DNA of 16,942 bases from Pseudomonadota bacterium. Its GTDB lineage: Bacteria; Pseudomonadota; Gammaproteobacteria; Steroidobacterales; Steroidobacteraceae. The notes below the pieces were generated by a model, which saw nothing but the letters and a program-made list of their open reading frames with translations, was not told where the DNA came from and ran no database searches. A program made the position numbers and the translations under genes. The DNA lies in contig JAJZLX010000214.1 of assembly GCA_021850555.1 (NCBI GenBank), forward strand, positions 1-16,942, given 5' to 3'. How positions within the stretch are numbered: the stretch's first letter is position 1; the number at the start of each line of letters is the position of its first letter. This document shows positions 1 through 7,542 of this stretch, piece by piece.

Positions 1-578
1 TGAGCACGGCGTTTCTCGAGGATGTCTGGTCGAGGAACTTTCTCAATCTCTTCGCCACGCCGCTCACCACGCCGGAGTACATCACCGGTCTGGTGCTGAC
101 GAGCATCGGCACCAGCGCAGTGGGCCTGCTCGTGATGCTCGTGCTGGCTTCGGCAGCGTTCGGATTGTCGTTCTTCTCGCTCGGGCTCATGTTGATCCCC
201 TTCCTGCTCGTCCTGTTCGGCTTCGGCATCGCCCTCGGCATCTTCGCCAGCGGACTCGTGCTGCGCCTCGGCCCGGCTTCCGAGTGGCTCGTGTGGCCGA
301 TGCCCGCGCTCCTCTCGCCGTTCGTCGGGGTCTTCTATCCGCTCTCGACCCTGCCGCGCTGGATGCAGGACGTCGGCCGTCTGTTGCCTCCCTCGTACGT
401 GTTCCAGGGCATGCGCGCCATTCTCGCCGGGCACGCTCCCTCGGCGGGCAACCTGGCGCTCGGAGCGGCGCTTGCGCTGCTCTACATCGTGCTGGCGGGA
501 TATTTCTTCGCGCGGGTGTTCCGGTATGCCCTGCGCACCGGACTGCTGGCGCGCTACAGCGCCGAGAGCGTGTCGTGA
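1..578 (+). CDS. ABC-2 type transporter permease, C-terminal part (5' end outside window)
   Basis: The frame is open from the left edge (first whole codon at 3) to TGA at 576-578, giving 191 visible residues. No start is visible, so the N-terminal part lies outside the window. The visible part begins with a soluble stretch containing WSRNFLNLFATPLTTPEY, the cytoplasmic loop typical of ABC-2 permeases. About four hydrophobic helices follow, including VGLLVMLVLASAAFGLSFF and ALALLYIVLAGYFFARVF. The segment PMPALLSPFVGVFYPLSTLP, then LLPPSYVFQGMRAIL, is characteristic of the last part of the family's transmembrane domain. The protein would form the inner-membrane channel of an exporter powered by a separate ATP-binding subunit, probably encoded upstream. 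The substrate cannot be told. No other transporter gene follows, so this is the end of its transcription unit. Confidence 0.9.
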   Translation, partial: STAFLEDVWSRNFLNLFATPLTTPEYITGLVLTSIGTSAVGLLVMLVLASAAFGLSFFSLGLMLIPFLLVLFGFGIALGIFASGLVLRLGPASEWLVWPMPALLSPFVGVFYPLSTLPRWMQDVGRLLPPSYVFQGMRAILAGHAPSAGNLALGAALALLYIVLAGYFFARVFRYALRTGLLARYSAESVS

Positions 579-746
579 GCGGCGGATACCGTGACCGAAC
601 CCTCCGTCCCGCGTGTATCGGAAGCGAGAAACGGCTCATTCCCGGGCGGAGCGAAGCCGTGCGGCCGGCAACAGCTGTTCAGTCTCGCGACGGTGCTCTG
701 CCGGAGTCGCCGGCGCACTGCGGATCAGGCGTGGAGCCACGGTGCA

Positions 747-932
747 TCAGGCTGCCGAAGAATCGCGGGCAGTCGCGTGGATGGCTGTCTCGCCGAGCGC
801 CGGGATGCGACGTCGTCTGACGGGCTTCGCCAGCAGATAGCGATCACCCAGCCAGGCTATCGCCCTGGCTCTTGCTTCGCTGTAATCGACCACCCATGCG
901 CTCATTCGCTCATCGCTGCTCGTGTGTCGCAT
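747..932 (-). CDS. possible small hypothetical protein, 61 aa
   Basis: A minus-strand ORF starts at ATG 932-930. The upstream minus-strand sequence GAGGGTGAGGCA gives a purine-rich stretch that could serve as ribosome binding site, although the nearest GAGG is very close to the start. A second ATG at 905-903 would begin at MSAWVVDYSEARARAIAWLG. The first ~40 residues read like a real amphipathic small protein (AIAWLGDRYLLAKPVRRR). The last ~20 residues are low-information and resemble a random GC-rich frame. I have an impression that short proteins with a WLGDRYLLAKP-like motif occur in other proteobacteria, but I cannot name a family or function. It is the only ORF in the gene-poor stretch that I would keep. 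It might also be a fragment of a longer decayed gene. Confidence 0.35.
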   Translation of the reverse strand: MRHTSSDERMSAWVVDYSEARARAIAWLGDRYLLAKPVRRRRIPALGETAIHATARDSSAA

Positions 933-1291
933 TGCCTCACCCTCGTTGCCTCACAGATTGGCGGGCGCTTTCGGGGTACGCGCAGCCATCAGGGCGCAGA
1001 GCGGGCTGCTCGCTGTATCCGGCCGCGGCCGGCTGCCGCGGACCGCGTCAGGCTCACTCCGCTGCCCGACCGGGCGCCGCCATATTCAACCGCCGGTGCC
1101 CTGCAAGAGATCATCCTGATCGATGCAACATCCGGCACGAGGTAACGAGCAACGTCCATGCCATCATCGAAAAGCACAAAAAAATCAGTCGCTTGGCATT
1201 CAAGGAGGTTCGGGCCGAAGGCAGTGTGTAAGGCGTTCCGACAGACCCGTCCGCCGTGTTCCGGCGGGCCTCAGGTGATTATGTCATTCGG

Positions 1292-1309
1292 CCGGCCCGA
1301 AGGGCTCGG
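1292..1309 (-). terminator. candidate hairpin downstream of the RibD-like reductase gene
   Basis: The sequence folds as CCGGCCC, loop GAA, GGGC(T)CGG, with one bulged base, 42 nt past the stop of the minus-strand reductase gene. A larger pairing of CGGCCG (1289-1294) with CGGCCG (1315-1320) is also possible. There is no T-run after the hairpin on the minus strand, so intrinsic termination is doubtful. Confidence 0.22.
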
Positions 1310-1351
1310 AAAGACGGCCGGTGCTGCCTCCCCAAGGCGGTGTCCGGTTGC

Positions 1352-2053
1352 CTAGCTGCCGCCGTTGCGCAGCCGATATTGGAGCCATACGGCGCCGCGA
1401 TCCAGCACTTCGCAGCGCTCGAGCGACATCTGCTCGATCGGCGCTGTCAGGTCAGCATCCCGGACGCTGGAGTCGAACACGCTCGGCGCGCCGTCGGCTC
1501 CATCGACGGCAGGGCAGATGGCCAGGCTGATCTCATCGATGAGTCCGGCGCGCAGCCAGGCGCCGTTGGTGTTTCCGCCGCCCTCGATCAGCAGCCGTTT
1601 CACACCGAGCTCGCGGTCGAGAAACTCGAGCACGAGCCGCAGGTCGAGCTCGCTCTCGCCGGCGAAGAAATAGGACACACCGTCCTGATGCAATCCGGCG
1701 AGATGCGCGTCGGAGACCTGCTCGGTCAGCGCGACGAGAATCGGATCGCCCCCGATGTCCGCTCGGCCCCAGGCGATCTTTCCGTGCGCATCGAGCACCA
1801 CGCCGTAGGCCTTGGCATCGCGCCGGGCGAGCCACGGCTCTCTCGGGTAAGGCCGGTCTGCGTGATCGGCGTAGGGCGCTCCGCGGGCGAACTCCTGCCC
1901 CGTGACCCGTCCGACCAGCCAGGCATCGCCGGCGAGCCGCTCGTGCAGCCGCTCGAAGAGGGCTCCGCCATCGGTCGTGCGCGGGCGCCATCGGCTGTGC
2001 AGGATGCGCCCGTCGATGCTTGCGACCATGTGGCAGATCACGTACGGCTTCAT
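1352..2053 (-). CDS. RibD C-terminal-domain / dihydrofolate reductase-like NAD(P)H-dependent reductase
   Basis: This 233-residue protein is a single RibD_C domain, the fold shared by dihydrofolate reductase and the reductase half of riboflavin enzyme RibD. The N-terminal MKPYVICHMVASIDGRIL is the family's first strand and substrate-binding turn. KRLLIEGGGNTNGAWLRAGL (about residues 155-175) is the glycine-rich cofactor-binding motif, and LIDEISLAICPAVDG is the following conserved strand. I chose ATG 2053 because the family always starts just before this motif; the frame stays open upstream to 2227, but that part is arginine-rich and unlike the family. There is no deaminase domain and no other riboflavin gene nearby, so it is more likely a stand-alone reductase of unknown substrate than true RibD. 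It is transcribed divergently from nfeD. Confidence 0.9.
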   Translation of the reverse strand: MKPYVICHMVASIDGRILHSRWRPRTTDGGALFERLHERLAGDAWLVGRVTGQEFARGAPYADHADRPYPREPWLARRDAKAYGVVLDAHGKIAWGRADIGGDPILVALTEQVSDAHLAGLHQDGVSYFFAGESELDLRLVLEFLDRELGVKRLLIEGGGNTNGAWLRAGLIDEISLAICPAVDGADGAPSVFDSSVRDADLTAPIEQMSLERCEVLDRGAVWLQYRLRNGGS

Positions 2054-2261
2054 GATGGACTCACAGGATACTCGGACTGCGGCTCGTGTCACCCAGCGGC
2101 CTCGCCGCGGCCGCGCCGAGGAGTGGAGCCTCGCGTTCGGTCTCGGAATGCGATGTGGTGCGCTCGAACATCGGGCGAGCGACATCGTTGCGGCTCCATC
2201 GGGCCTTGGAATGCGTACTTGCCGCAACTGAGCGCGTACGTCAAACAGTTAGGACGACGAG

Positions 2262-2291
2262 TTGCCGGGGCTTGCCCGGAAGGGGTATCGT
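2262..2291 (+). promoter_or_regulatory. candidate promoter of the nfeD operon
   Basis: TTGCCG at 2262-2267 (4 of 6 match to the -35 consensus) and TATCGT at 2286-2291 (4 of 6 to the -10) are separated by 18 bp. Transcription would begin within a few bases of the chosen ATG at 2301, giving an almost leaderless message. This agrees with the absence of a well-spaced ribosome binding site there. It is seen by eye only. Confidence 0.28.
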
Positions 2292-2300
2292 GGTCGGCTT

Positions 2301-3698
2301 ATGAGGGCATCCCTTTGTGCGCTCGTGCTGGCGCTGGCGGGTTTGGCTGCCGGCGCCCCCGCCCTCGCAGCACCGGCGCCGCCATCGACTGCTCCTGCTC
2401 AGGGGGTTTCCGAGGCGCAAGCCCCTCTGCCTGCGACCGGACTCGAGCTGCAGGGAGCGATCGGCCCGGCCACCGCCCAATACATCGTCAAGGGCCTGCA
2501 CACGGCCGCCGCCCGCGGCAGCCCGTTCGTCATCCTGCGCATGGACACCCCCGGTGGCCTCGAGACCTCCATGCGCCAGATCATCAAGGCCATCCTGGCA
2601 TCGCCCGTCCCCGTGGTGGGCTATGTCGCCCCGCCCGGCTCGCGAGCCGCGAGCGCCGGCACCTACATTCTCTACGCGTGCAACATTGCCGTCATGGCTC
2701 CCGCCACCAATGTCGGCGCGGCCACTCCGGTGACGCTCGGGGGCTCCGAGCCCGCCCCGCCGGCGCATCCCGCCCGGCCGGGGAAGAAGACCGCCGTACC
2801 GGCGCAGGGGCCGCGGATGACGGCCGAGCAGCGCAAGGTCCTGAATGACTCCATCGCCTACATCCGATCCCTGGCGCAGCTGCGCGGCCGCAACGCGCAC
2901 TGGGCGGAGCAGGCGGTTCGCGGCGCGGCGAGTCTGCCGGCAAAGGATGCGCTGGCCCGGCACGTCATCGACTTCATCGCACCCAACCTGAAGAGCCTGC
3001 TCGGTCAGTTGAACGGCCGCGAGGTCAGCGTGCGGGGTCATCCCGTACGGCTCGATACGGCGGGCGTTGCGGTGGTGTGGCTGAAGCCAGGACTGCGCAC
3101 CCGGCTGCTCGCCGTCATCACCAACCCGATGATCGCCTATGGCCTGCTGCTGATCGGGCTCGGGGGCCTGATCTTCGAGGGCTTTCATCCCGGCGGCGTG
3201 CTGCCGGGCGTGGTTGGCGTGGTTTCGCTCCTCGTGGCCCTGTTCGCCTTCCAGCTGCTGCCGACCGATTTCGCGGGGCTGGTGCTGATCGTGATCGGCG
3301 CGGCCATGATGGCCGCCGAGTTCTTCTTCCCGACCTACGGCTCGCTCGGCATCGGGGGGCTCGTCGGCTTCGTCGTCGGCTCGCTCATTCTGTTCAATTC
3401 GGATGTGCCGGGCATGCGCATCAGCCGCGCGCTGATCGGCGGGATTGCCACCGTGGGAGGGCTGGTCATCCTCGGGATCGTGTATCTTGCCACCCGCGCG
3501 CACCGCAGCCCGGTCACCACCGGGGTGAAGGCGATGCTCGGGGCCACGGTGGAGGCGCTGGAGGATTTCACCGCCCGCGGACGGGTTCGCTACCGCGGGG
3601 AGCTCTGGAGCGCCGTGACTTCCGTTCCCCTGAAGCGGGGCCAGCAGGCGCGCATCGTGAAGGTCGAGGGTCTGCAACTGTGGGTCGAGCCGCTGTAA
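2301..3698 (+). CDS. nfeD: NfeD-family membrane-bound serine protease (ClpP class), long form
   Basis: The 465-residue protein begins with a signal peptide (MRASLCALVLALAGLAAGAP, cleavage near ALA at about 21-23), which decided the start. A TTG at 2262 in the same frame would add 13 residues before it. Residues ~45-210 are a ClpP-like protease domain. LRMDTPGGLETSMRQI and the segment RAASAGTYI give Ser118 as likely nucleophile, and Lys179 in QRKVLNDSIAYIRSLA is the likely partner of the Ser-Lys dyad known in archaeal homologues. A proline-rich insert lies between them (about 148-172). Three to four transmembrane helices follow (about 265-390), then a soluble C-terminal NfeD domain with an OB-type fold. 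The next gene, 25 nt on, encodes a slipin, the standard partner and known substrate of this protease family. They act together at the inner membrane. Confidence 0.93.
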   Translation: MRASLCALVLALAGLAAGAPALAAPAPPSTAPAQGVSEAQAPLPATGLELQGAIGPATAQYIVKGLHTAAARGSPFVILRMDTPGGLETSMRQIIKAILASPVPVVGYVAPPGSRAASAGTYILYACNIAVMAPATNVGAATPVTLGGSEPAPPAHPARPGKKTAVPAQGPRMTAEQRKVLNDSIAYIRSLAQLRGRNAHWAEQAVRGAASLPAKDALARHVIDFIAPNLKSLLGQLNGREVSVRGHPVRLDTAGVAVVWLKPGLRTRLLAVITNPMIAYGLLLIGLGGLIFEGFHPGGVLPGVVGVVSLLVALFAFQLLPTDFAGLVLIVIGAAMMAAEFFFPTYGSLGIGGLVGFVVGSLILFNSDVPGMRISRALIGGIATVGGLVILGIVYLATRAHRSPVTTGVKAMLGATVEALEDFTARGRVRYRGELWSAVTSVPLKRGQQARIVKVEGLQLWVEPL

Positions 3699-3723
3699 CA
3701 GACGGCAGCGTCGGGAGGAATCC

Positions 3724-4488
3724 ATGGCTTATCTGATCGCAGTCGTCGTTCTGGTCGCGCTGCTCCTGTTTGCCTCCGTCCGGATCCTGAGCGAGTACGA
3801 GCGGGCGGTGATGTTCACTCTGGGACGGTTCACCGGGATCCGGGGGCCGGGCCTGATCATTCTCTGGCCCGTGATCCAGAGGATGACCAAGGTGGACCTG
3901 CGCGTCATCGTGCTGAACGTCCCCAAGCAGGACGTCATCACCCGTGACAACGTGTCCGTCAAGGTCAACGCGGTGCTCTATTTCCGCATCGTCGACCCGG
4001 GGCGGGCCATCGTCCAGGTGGCCAACGTCTGGGAGGCGACCAGCCAGGTGGCGCAGACCACGCTGCGCTCGGTGCTCGGCCAGCATGAGATGGACGAGCT
4101 GCTCTCGCAGCGCGACAAGATGAACGCCGACATCCAGCGCATCCTCGACGACACCACCGAGGCCTGGGGCGTCAAAGTCACGAACGTCGAGCTGAAGGAC
4201 ATCGATCTCGACGAGAGCATGGTTCGCGCCATGGCCCGGCAGGCCGAGGCCGAGCGCAACCGGCGCGCGAAGGTCATCAACGCCGAGGGTGAGAAGCAGG
4301 CGGCACAGACCCTGGTGGAGGCGGCTAAGGCCCTGGCACAGCAGTCGAGCTCGCTGCAGCTGCGCTACCTGCAGACGCTCGCCGACATCGCGCACGACAA
4401 GTCGCAGCTGCTCGTGTTTCCGATGCCGATCGACCTGTTCGGGCCGTGGATCGAGCGGCTCGGTGGCGCGCCGCGCCAAGGCGGATGA
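3724..4488 (+). CDS. slipin (SPFH/stomatin/prohibitin-domain membrane protein)
   Basis: This is a 254-residue slipin, preceded by a good ribosome binding site (GGGAGGAA, ATG eight bases or so later). An N-terminal membrane helix (about 3-18) is followed by the SPFH domain, starting ILSEYERAVMFTLGRFTGIR and including VPKQDVITRDNVSVKVNAVL and YFRIVDPGRA. The helical segment ARQAEAERNRRAKVINAEGE (about 175-195) is the coiled coil used for oligomerisation. The C-terminal LQLRYLQTLADIA is conserved in slipins, and the hydrophobic tail around LLVFPMPIDLF is the site class cut by NfeD proteases in archaeal homologues. It would form ring-like scaffolds at the inner membrane with NfeD. It lies 25 nt after nfeD and only 3 nt before the DUF423 gene, which suggests one operon. 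Confidence 0.95.
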   Translation: MAYLIAVVVLVALLLFASVRILSEYERAVMFTLGRFTGIRGPGLIILWPVIQRMTKVDLRVIVLNVPKQDVITRDNVSVKVNAVLYFRIVDPGRAIVQVANVWEATSQVAQTTLRSVLGQHEMDELLSQRDKMNADIQRILDDTTEAWGVKVTNVELKDIDLDESMVRAMARQAEAERNRRAKVINAEGEKQAAQTLVEAAKALAQQSSSLQLRYLQTLADIAHDKSQLLVFPMPIDLFGPWIERLGGAPRQGG

Positions 4489-4491
4489 GGC

Positions 4492-4923
4492 ATGCAGGGC
4501 TCGGGGTCAAGTGGACGGCGGCCGCTCGCGGCCGCAGGCCTGCTGCTCGCGCTGGCGACGGTCGCCGGGGCGGTGGGCGCGCATGTGCTGTCCGCCCATT
4601 GGGCGCCTGTCCGCATGCACGTCTACGACATCGCCGTTCGCTACCAGTTCTACGACTCGCTGGGGTTGCTTGGGATCGGCCTCGTGCTCAGGGGAGAGAG
4701 TCTGTATGAGGGGGATCGCAATCGGCAGGAAGCGGGCCGGGGATGCTTGCGGATCGTGCGTGCGGCCGCGTGGCTGGTGTTTGCCGGCATCGTGCTGTTC
4801 AGTGGCAGCCTCTACGGACTGACCCTGGGCGCGCCTCCCTGGACGGGGTTCGTCACGCCGGTTGGCGGTGTGGCGCTCATCGTCGGCTGGCTGCTGTTCG
4901 CCTACGGCCTCTGGCGCAGCTGA
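4492..4923 (+). CDS. DUF423 family small inner-membrane protein (YgdD/YwdK-like)
   Basis: The 143-residue protein has four predicted membrane helices: about 10-32, 50-68, 85-105 and 118-140. The family hallmarks are AAGLLLALATVAGAVGAH in the first helix, YQFYDSLGLLGIGLVL in the second, AWLVFAGIVLFSGSLYGLTL in the third and VTPVGGVALIVGWLLFAYGL in the fourth. The usual histidine after YQFY is replaced by Asp here (YQFYDSLG). A ~20-residue polar insert (GESLYEGDRNRQEAGRGC) separates helices 2 and 3 and is longer than usual. The molecular function of DUF423 proteins is not established. The start lies 3 nt after the slipin stop, and the stop is 12 nt before hrpB, so it is translated as part of that operon. 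Confidence 0.85.
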   Translation: MQGSGSSGRRPLAAAGLLLALATVAGAVGAHVLSAHWAPVRMHVYDIAVRYQFYDSLGLLGIGLVLRGESLYEGDRNRQEAGRGCLRIVRAAAWLVFAGIVLFSGSLYGLTLGAPPWTGFVTPVGGVALIVGWLLFAYGLWRS

Positions 4924-4935
4924 TCCCTGGAGCGC

Positions 4936-7482
4936 GTGTTGAACTGCGGGCTGCCCATCGAGGAGGCGCTGCCGGCGCTGCGGCGTGCGCTGGCGGAGGG
5001 CTCTGGCGCCGTGCTCACCGCCCCGCCCGGCGCCGGCAAGAGCACGGTGGTGCCGCTGGCGCTGCTCGAAGAGTCATGGGCGGCGGGCAAGCGCCTGCTC
5101 ATGTTGGAGCCGCGGCGGTTGGCTGCGCGCGCAGTCGCGCAGCGCATGGCCGGTACGTTGGGCGAGTCTGTCGGGCGCACCGTCGGTTGCCGCATGCGCG
5201 GGGATACGCGCGTCTCACGTGACACACGCATCGAGGTCGTCACGGAAGGCGTGCTGACACGGATGCTGCAGACCGACCCGGCGCTGGAAGGTGTCGCGGC
5301 TGTGCTCTTCGACGAGTATCACGAGCGCAGCCTCCAGGCGGACCTCGGGCTGGCGCTCACGCTCGATGCCCGCCGGAACCTGCGGCCCGATCTCAGGATC
5401 CTGGTCATGTCGGCGACGCTCGAGGCCGCCGCGGTCTCGCGGCTGCTCGGCGATGCCCCCGTCGTCAGCGCGCAGGGTCGCGCGTTTTCCGTCGAGACGC
5501 GCTTCTTCGGCAAGGGACTGCCGCTGCTGCCCGATGCGCAGGCGCGCGGGGAAGAAAGTCCCGAGTCGCTCGTGACGCGGCTCATCCTGCGGGCACTCGG
5601 CGAGAACGACGGCGATGTGCTGGCGTTTCTGCCCGGCGCCCGTGAGATCCACCGGGTAGGCTCGTTGCTCGAGGCCGCGGGAGCCGATGCGCGCGCGCGC
5701 ATCCTGCCGCTCTACGGCGATCTTCCGCCCAAGCAGCAGGATGCCGCACTGGCTCGCGCCCCCGGTACCCGCCGCATCGTGCTCGCCACCAACATCGCTG
5801 AGACCAGTCTCACCATCGAGGGCGTGCGCGTGGTGGTCGACTCCGGCCTGGCGCGCCGCCTGAGGTTCGATCCGGTGACCGGTATGAGCCGCCTTGCGCT
5901 GCAGCGCATCTCGCGCGCATCGGCCGATCAGCGCCAGGGCCGCGCAGGGCGGCTCGGCCCCGGGGTGTGCTACCGCGCCTGGAGCGCAGGGGCGCACCAG
6001 AGCCTCCCGCCGTTCACGCCCGCGGAGGTCCTGGAGGCGGACCTCGCGCCCCTGGCGCTCGAGCTGGGATGCTGGGGGGTGCGCGAGGCCGACGAGCTCG
6101 GCTGGCTCGATCCGCCGCCCGCGGCCACCCTGGCGAGCGCCCGCGACCTGCTCTCGAGGCTGGGCGCGCTCGAGCGCCAGGGACGCATCAGCGCCCACGG
6201 CCGCGAGATGGCCCGTCTGGGTGTGCACCCGCGCCTGGCGCACATGCTGCTCAGGGCCCGGGCCCTCGGCTCGCTGCCCCTGGCCGCGGATCTGGCCGCG
6301 TTGCTGTCGGAGCGCGATCTGTTGCGTGGGCCCGAGGGTGGGCGTGACGCCGATATCCGCAGCCGGCTCGAGATTCTGCGGGGAGCCGATGGCGGGGGCG
6401 CTGACCGGCTCGGGGTCCGCAGCGTCCGCAGCGCGGCCCGGGAACTGGTACGCCAGCTCGGGACATCCCCTGCAACCGCCGGCACCGGGCGGGAGGGCGC
6501 GGCGGGCGCCTCGGCGGGCGCGCTGCTGGCGCTTGCCTTCCCCGACCGCATCGGCCGGCGTCGCGGCGCAGCGGAGGGTCGCTTTACCCTGGCCAACGGC
6601 CGGGGCGCATACTTCCCGCAGCCCCAGAGCCTCTCGCAGCAGGAGCTGATCGTCGCGGTGAGCCTGGATGACCGTGAGCGCGATGCGCGCATCCTGCTGG
6701 CCGCACCGCTCGCGCGCGAGGAGCTCGACGCGGTCCTGCCCGAGCGTCTCGAGTGGCGCCAGAGCGTGGAGTGGAGCCGGCGCGAGCAGGCCGTGCTCGC
6801 GCGGCGGGAGCTGCGGCTCGATGAGTTGGTGCTGGAAGAGCGTCCCCTGTCCGAGGTGGCGCCGGAGCAGGCGTGCCGGGCCATGCTCGAGGGCTTGCAC
6901 GAGCTCGGGATCGAAGCGCTTCCCTGGACACGGGAGACACGCGACCTGCAGGGGCGTGTGGCCTTCGTGCGCCGGCTCGGCGCGGCGTACGAGCAATGGC
7001 CCGACCTGTCCGATGCCGCGCTCCTCGCCTCGCTTACCGAGTGGCTGGCACCGTGGCTTTCCGGTCTGACCCGCCGCGAGCACCTCGCCCGAATTCCCCT
7101 CGAAGAGGCGCTGCTCGCGCGGTTGAGTTGGGAGCGGCGCCGAGAGCTCGATGCCCTCGCGCCCACCCACCTCACCGTGCCCACCGGCTCGCGCATCCGC
7201 ATCGATTACCTGGATGAGAGCGCCCCGGCGGTATCCGTCCGCCTGCAGGAGGTGTTCGGCCTGCAGGCGACCCCGCGGCTCGGCGGCGCCCGGGTGCCGG
7301 TCACCTTCAAGCTGCTCTCGCCGGCGCATCGCCCGGTGCAGGTGACGCGCGACCTCGCCGGCTTCTGGCGCGGCTCCTACAGCGAGGTGCGCAAGGACCT
7401 GCGCGGCCGCTATCCGAAGCACTACTGGCCGGAGAATCCCCTCGAGGCGCAGCCCGTGCGGGGCGTGCGGCGGCGGCCCTGA
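4936..7482 (+). CDS. hrpB: ATP-dependent helicase HrpB
   Basis: HrpB is a DEAH/DExH-box superfamily 2 helicase. In order it shows Walker A APPGAGKST (about 29-37), motif Ia LEPRRLAARAVAQRM, motif II DEYH at 126-129 (most relatives have DEFH), motif III SAT (159-161), LAFLPGAREI, ATNIAETSLTIEGV, and motif VI QRQGRAGR (about 334-341). The C-terminal HrpB-specific domain ends with GSYSEVRKDLRGRYPKHYWP. Its 848 residues match the family, so it is complete. The start is uncertain: GTG 4936 and TTG 4939 are adjacent, and the GGAG at 4929-4932 is better spaced for the TTG. The RNA or DNA substrate and physiological role of HrpB remain poorly defined. It is the last gene of the nfeD-slipin-DUF423 run. 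Confidence 0.97.
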   Translation: MLNCGLPIEEALPALRRALAEGSGAVLTAPPGAGKSTVVPLALLEESWAAGKRLLMLEPRRLAARAVAQRMAGTLGESVGRTVGCRMRGDTRVSRDTRIEVVTEGVLTRMLQTDPALEGVAAVLFDEYHERSLQADLGLALTLDARRNLRPDLRILVMSATLEAAAVSRLLGDAPVVSAQGRAFSVETRFFGKGLPLLPDAQARGEESPESLVTRLILRALGENDGDVLAFLPGAREIHRVGSLLEAAGADARARILPLYGDLPPKQQDAALARAPGTRRIVLATNIAETSLTIEGVRVVVDSGLARRLRFDPVTGMSRLALQRISRASADQRQGRAGRLGPGVCYRAWSAGAHQSLPPFTPAEVLEADLAPLALELGCWGVREADELGWLDPPPAATLASARDLLSRLGALERQGRISAHGREMARLGVHPRLAHMLLRARALGSLPLAADLAALLSERDLLRGPEGGRDADIRSRLEILRGADGGGADRLGVRSVRSAARELVRQLGTSPATAGTGREGAAGASAGALLALAFPDRIGRRRGAAEGRFTLANGRGAYFPQPQSLSQQELIVAVSLDDRERDARILLAAPLAREELDAVLPERLEWRQSVEWSRREQAVLARRELRLDELVLEERPLSEVAPEQACRAMLEGLHELGIEALPWTRETRDLQGRVAFVRRLGAAYEQWPDLSDAALLASLTEWLAPWLSGLTRREHLARIPLEEALLARLSWERRRELDALAPTHLTVPTGSRIRIDYLDESAPAVSVRLQEVFGLQATPRLGGARVPVTFKLLSPAHRPVQVTRDLAGFWRGSYSEVRKDLRGRYPKHYWPENPLEAQPVRGVRRRP

Positions 7483-7487
7483 GCCGG

Positions 7488-7493
7488 TACACT
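7488..7493 (+). promoter_or_regulatory. possible -10 element upstream of minC
   Basis: TACACT (4 of 6 match to TATAAT) lies 49 nt before the minC start in the 60-nt gap after hrpB. No acceptable -35 hexamer is seen 16-18 bp upstream, so this is a weak suggestion that minCDE has its own promoter. Confidence 0.2.
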
Positions 7494-7542
7494 GCGCGCT
7501 TGCATTCCTCCCTCAGCCGCTCATGCACCGCGCCAGGGATTC

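Larger units (their letters stand above)
579..1351. other. gene-poor 770-bp stretch
   Basis: No long protein-like frame was found here on either strand, only a possible 61-residue minus-strand ORF (747-932). Visible structure: a perfect 10-bp palindrome AACAGCTGTT at 670-679; an inverted repeat AGCCAGG (850-856)/CCTGGCT (864-870) inside the small ORF; a palindrome GGCCGCGGCC at 1021-1030; and a less GC-rich pocket at about 1138-1200 with a run of seven A's and an AGGAGG not followed by a well-spaced start. Short frames around 1158-1231 look slightly protein-like but have no recognisable family. It may be a decayed gene region or a long intergenic spacer. Confidence 0.6.

Noticed and set aside
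670..679. Perfect palindrome AACAGCTGTT as an operator
   Set aside because: A single 10-bp palindrome with no adjacent promoter or gene start is expected by chance at this scale.
1158..1355. 65-residue plus-strand frame starting MPSSKSTKKSVAWHSRRFG
   Set aside because: No ribosome binding site before the ATG, an overlapping frame looks equally protein-like, and the second half resembles random GC-rich sequence.
1256..2848. 530-residue plus-strand frame running across the reductase gene and into nfeD
   Set aside because: It crosses the antisense of one recognised gene and an alternative frame of another, and shows no family motifs.
2241..3725. 494-residue minus-strand frame opposite nfeD
   Set aside because: Low-complexity antisense shadow; the plus strand carries signal peptide, protease motifs and membrane helices.
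5215..7422. 735-residue open frame on the minus strand opposite hrpB
   Set aside because: Antisense frame of a GC-rich gene; arginine-, glutamine- and glycine-rich with no recognisable domain, while the plus strand encodes complete HrpB.
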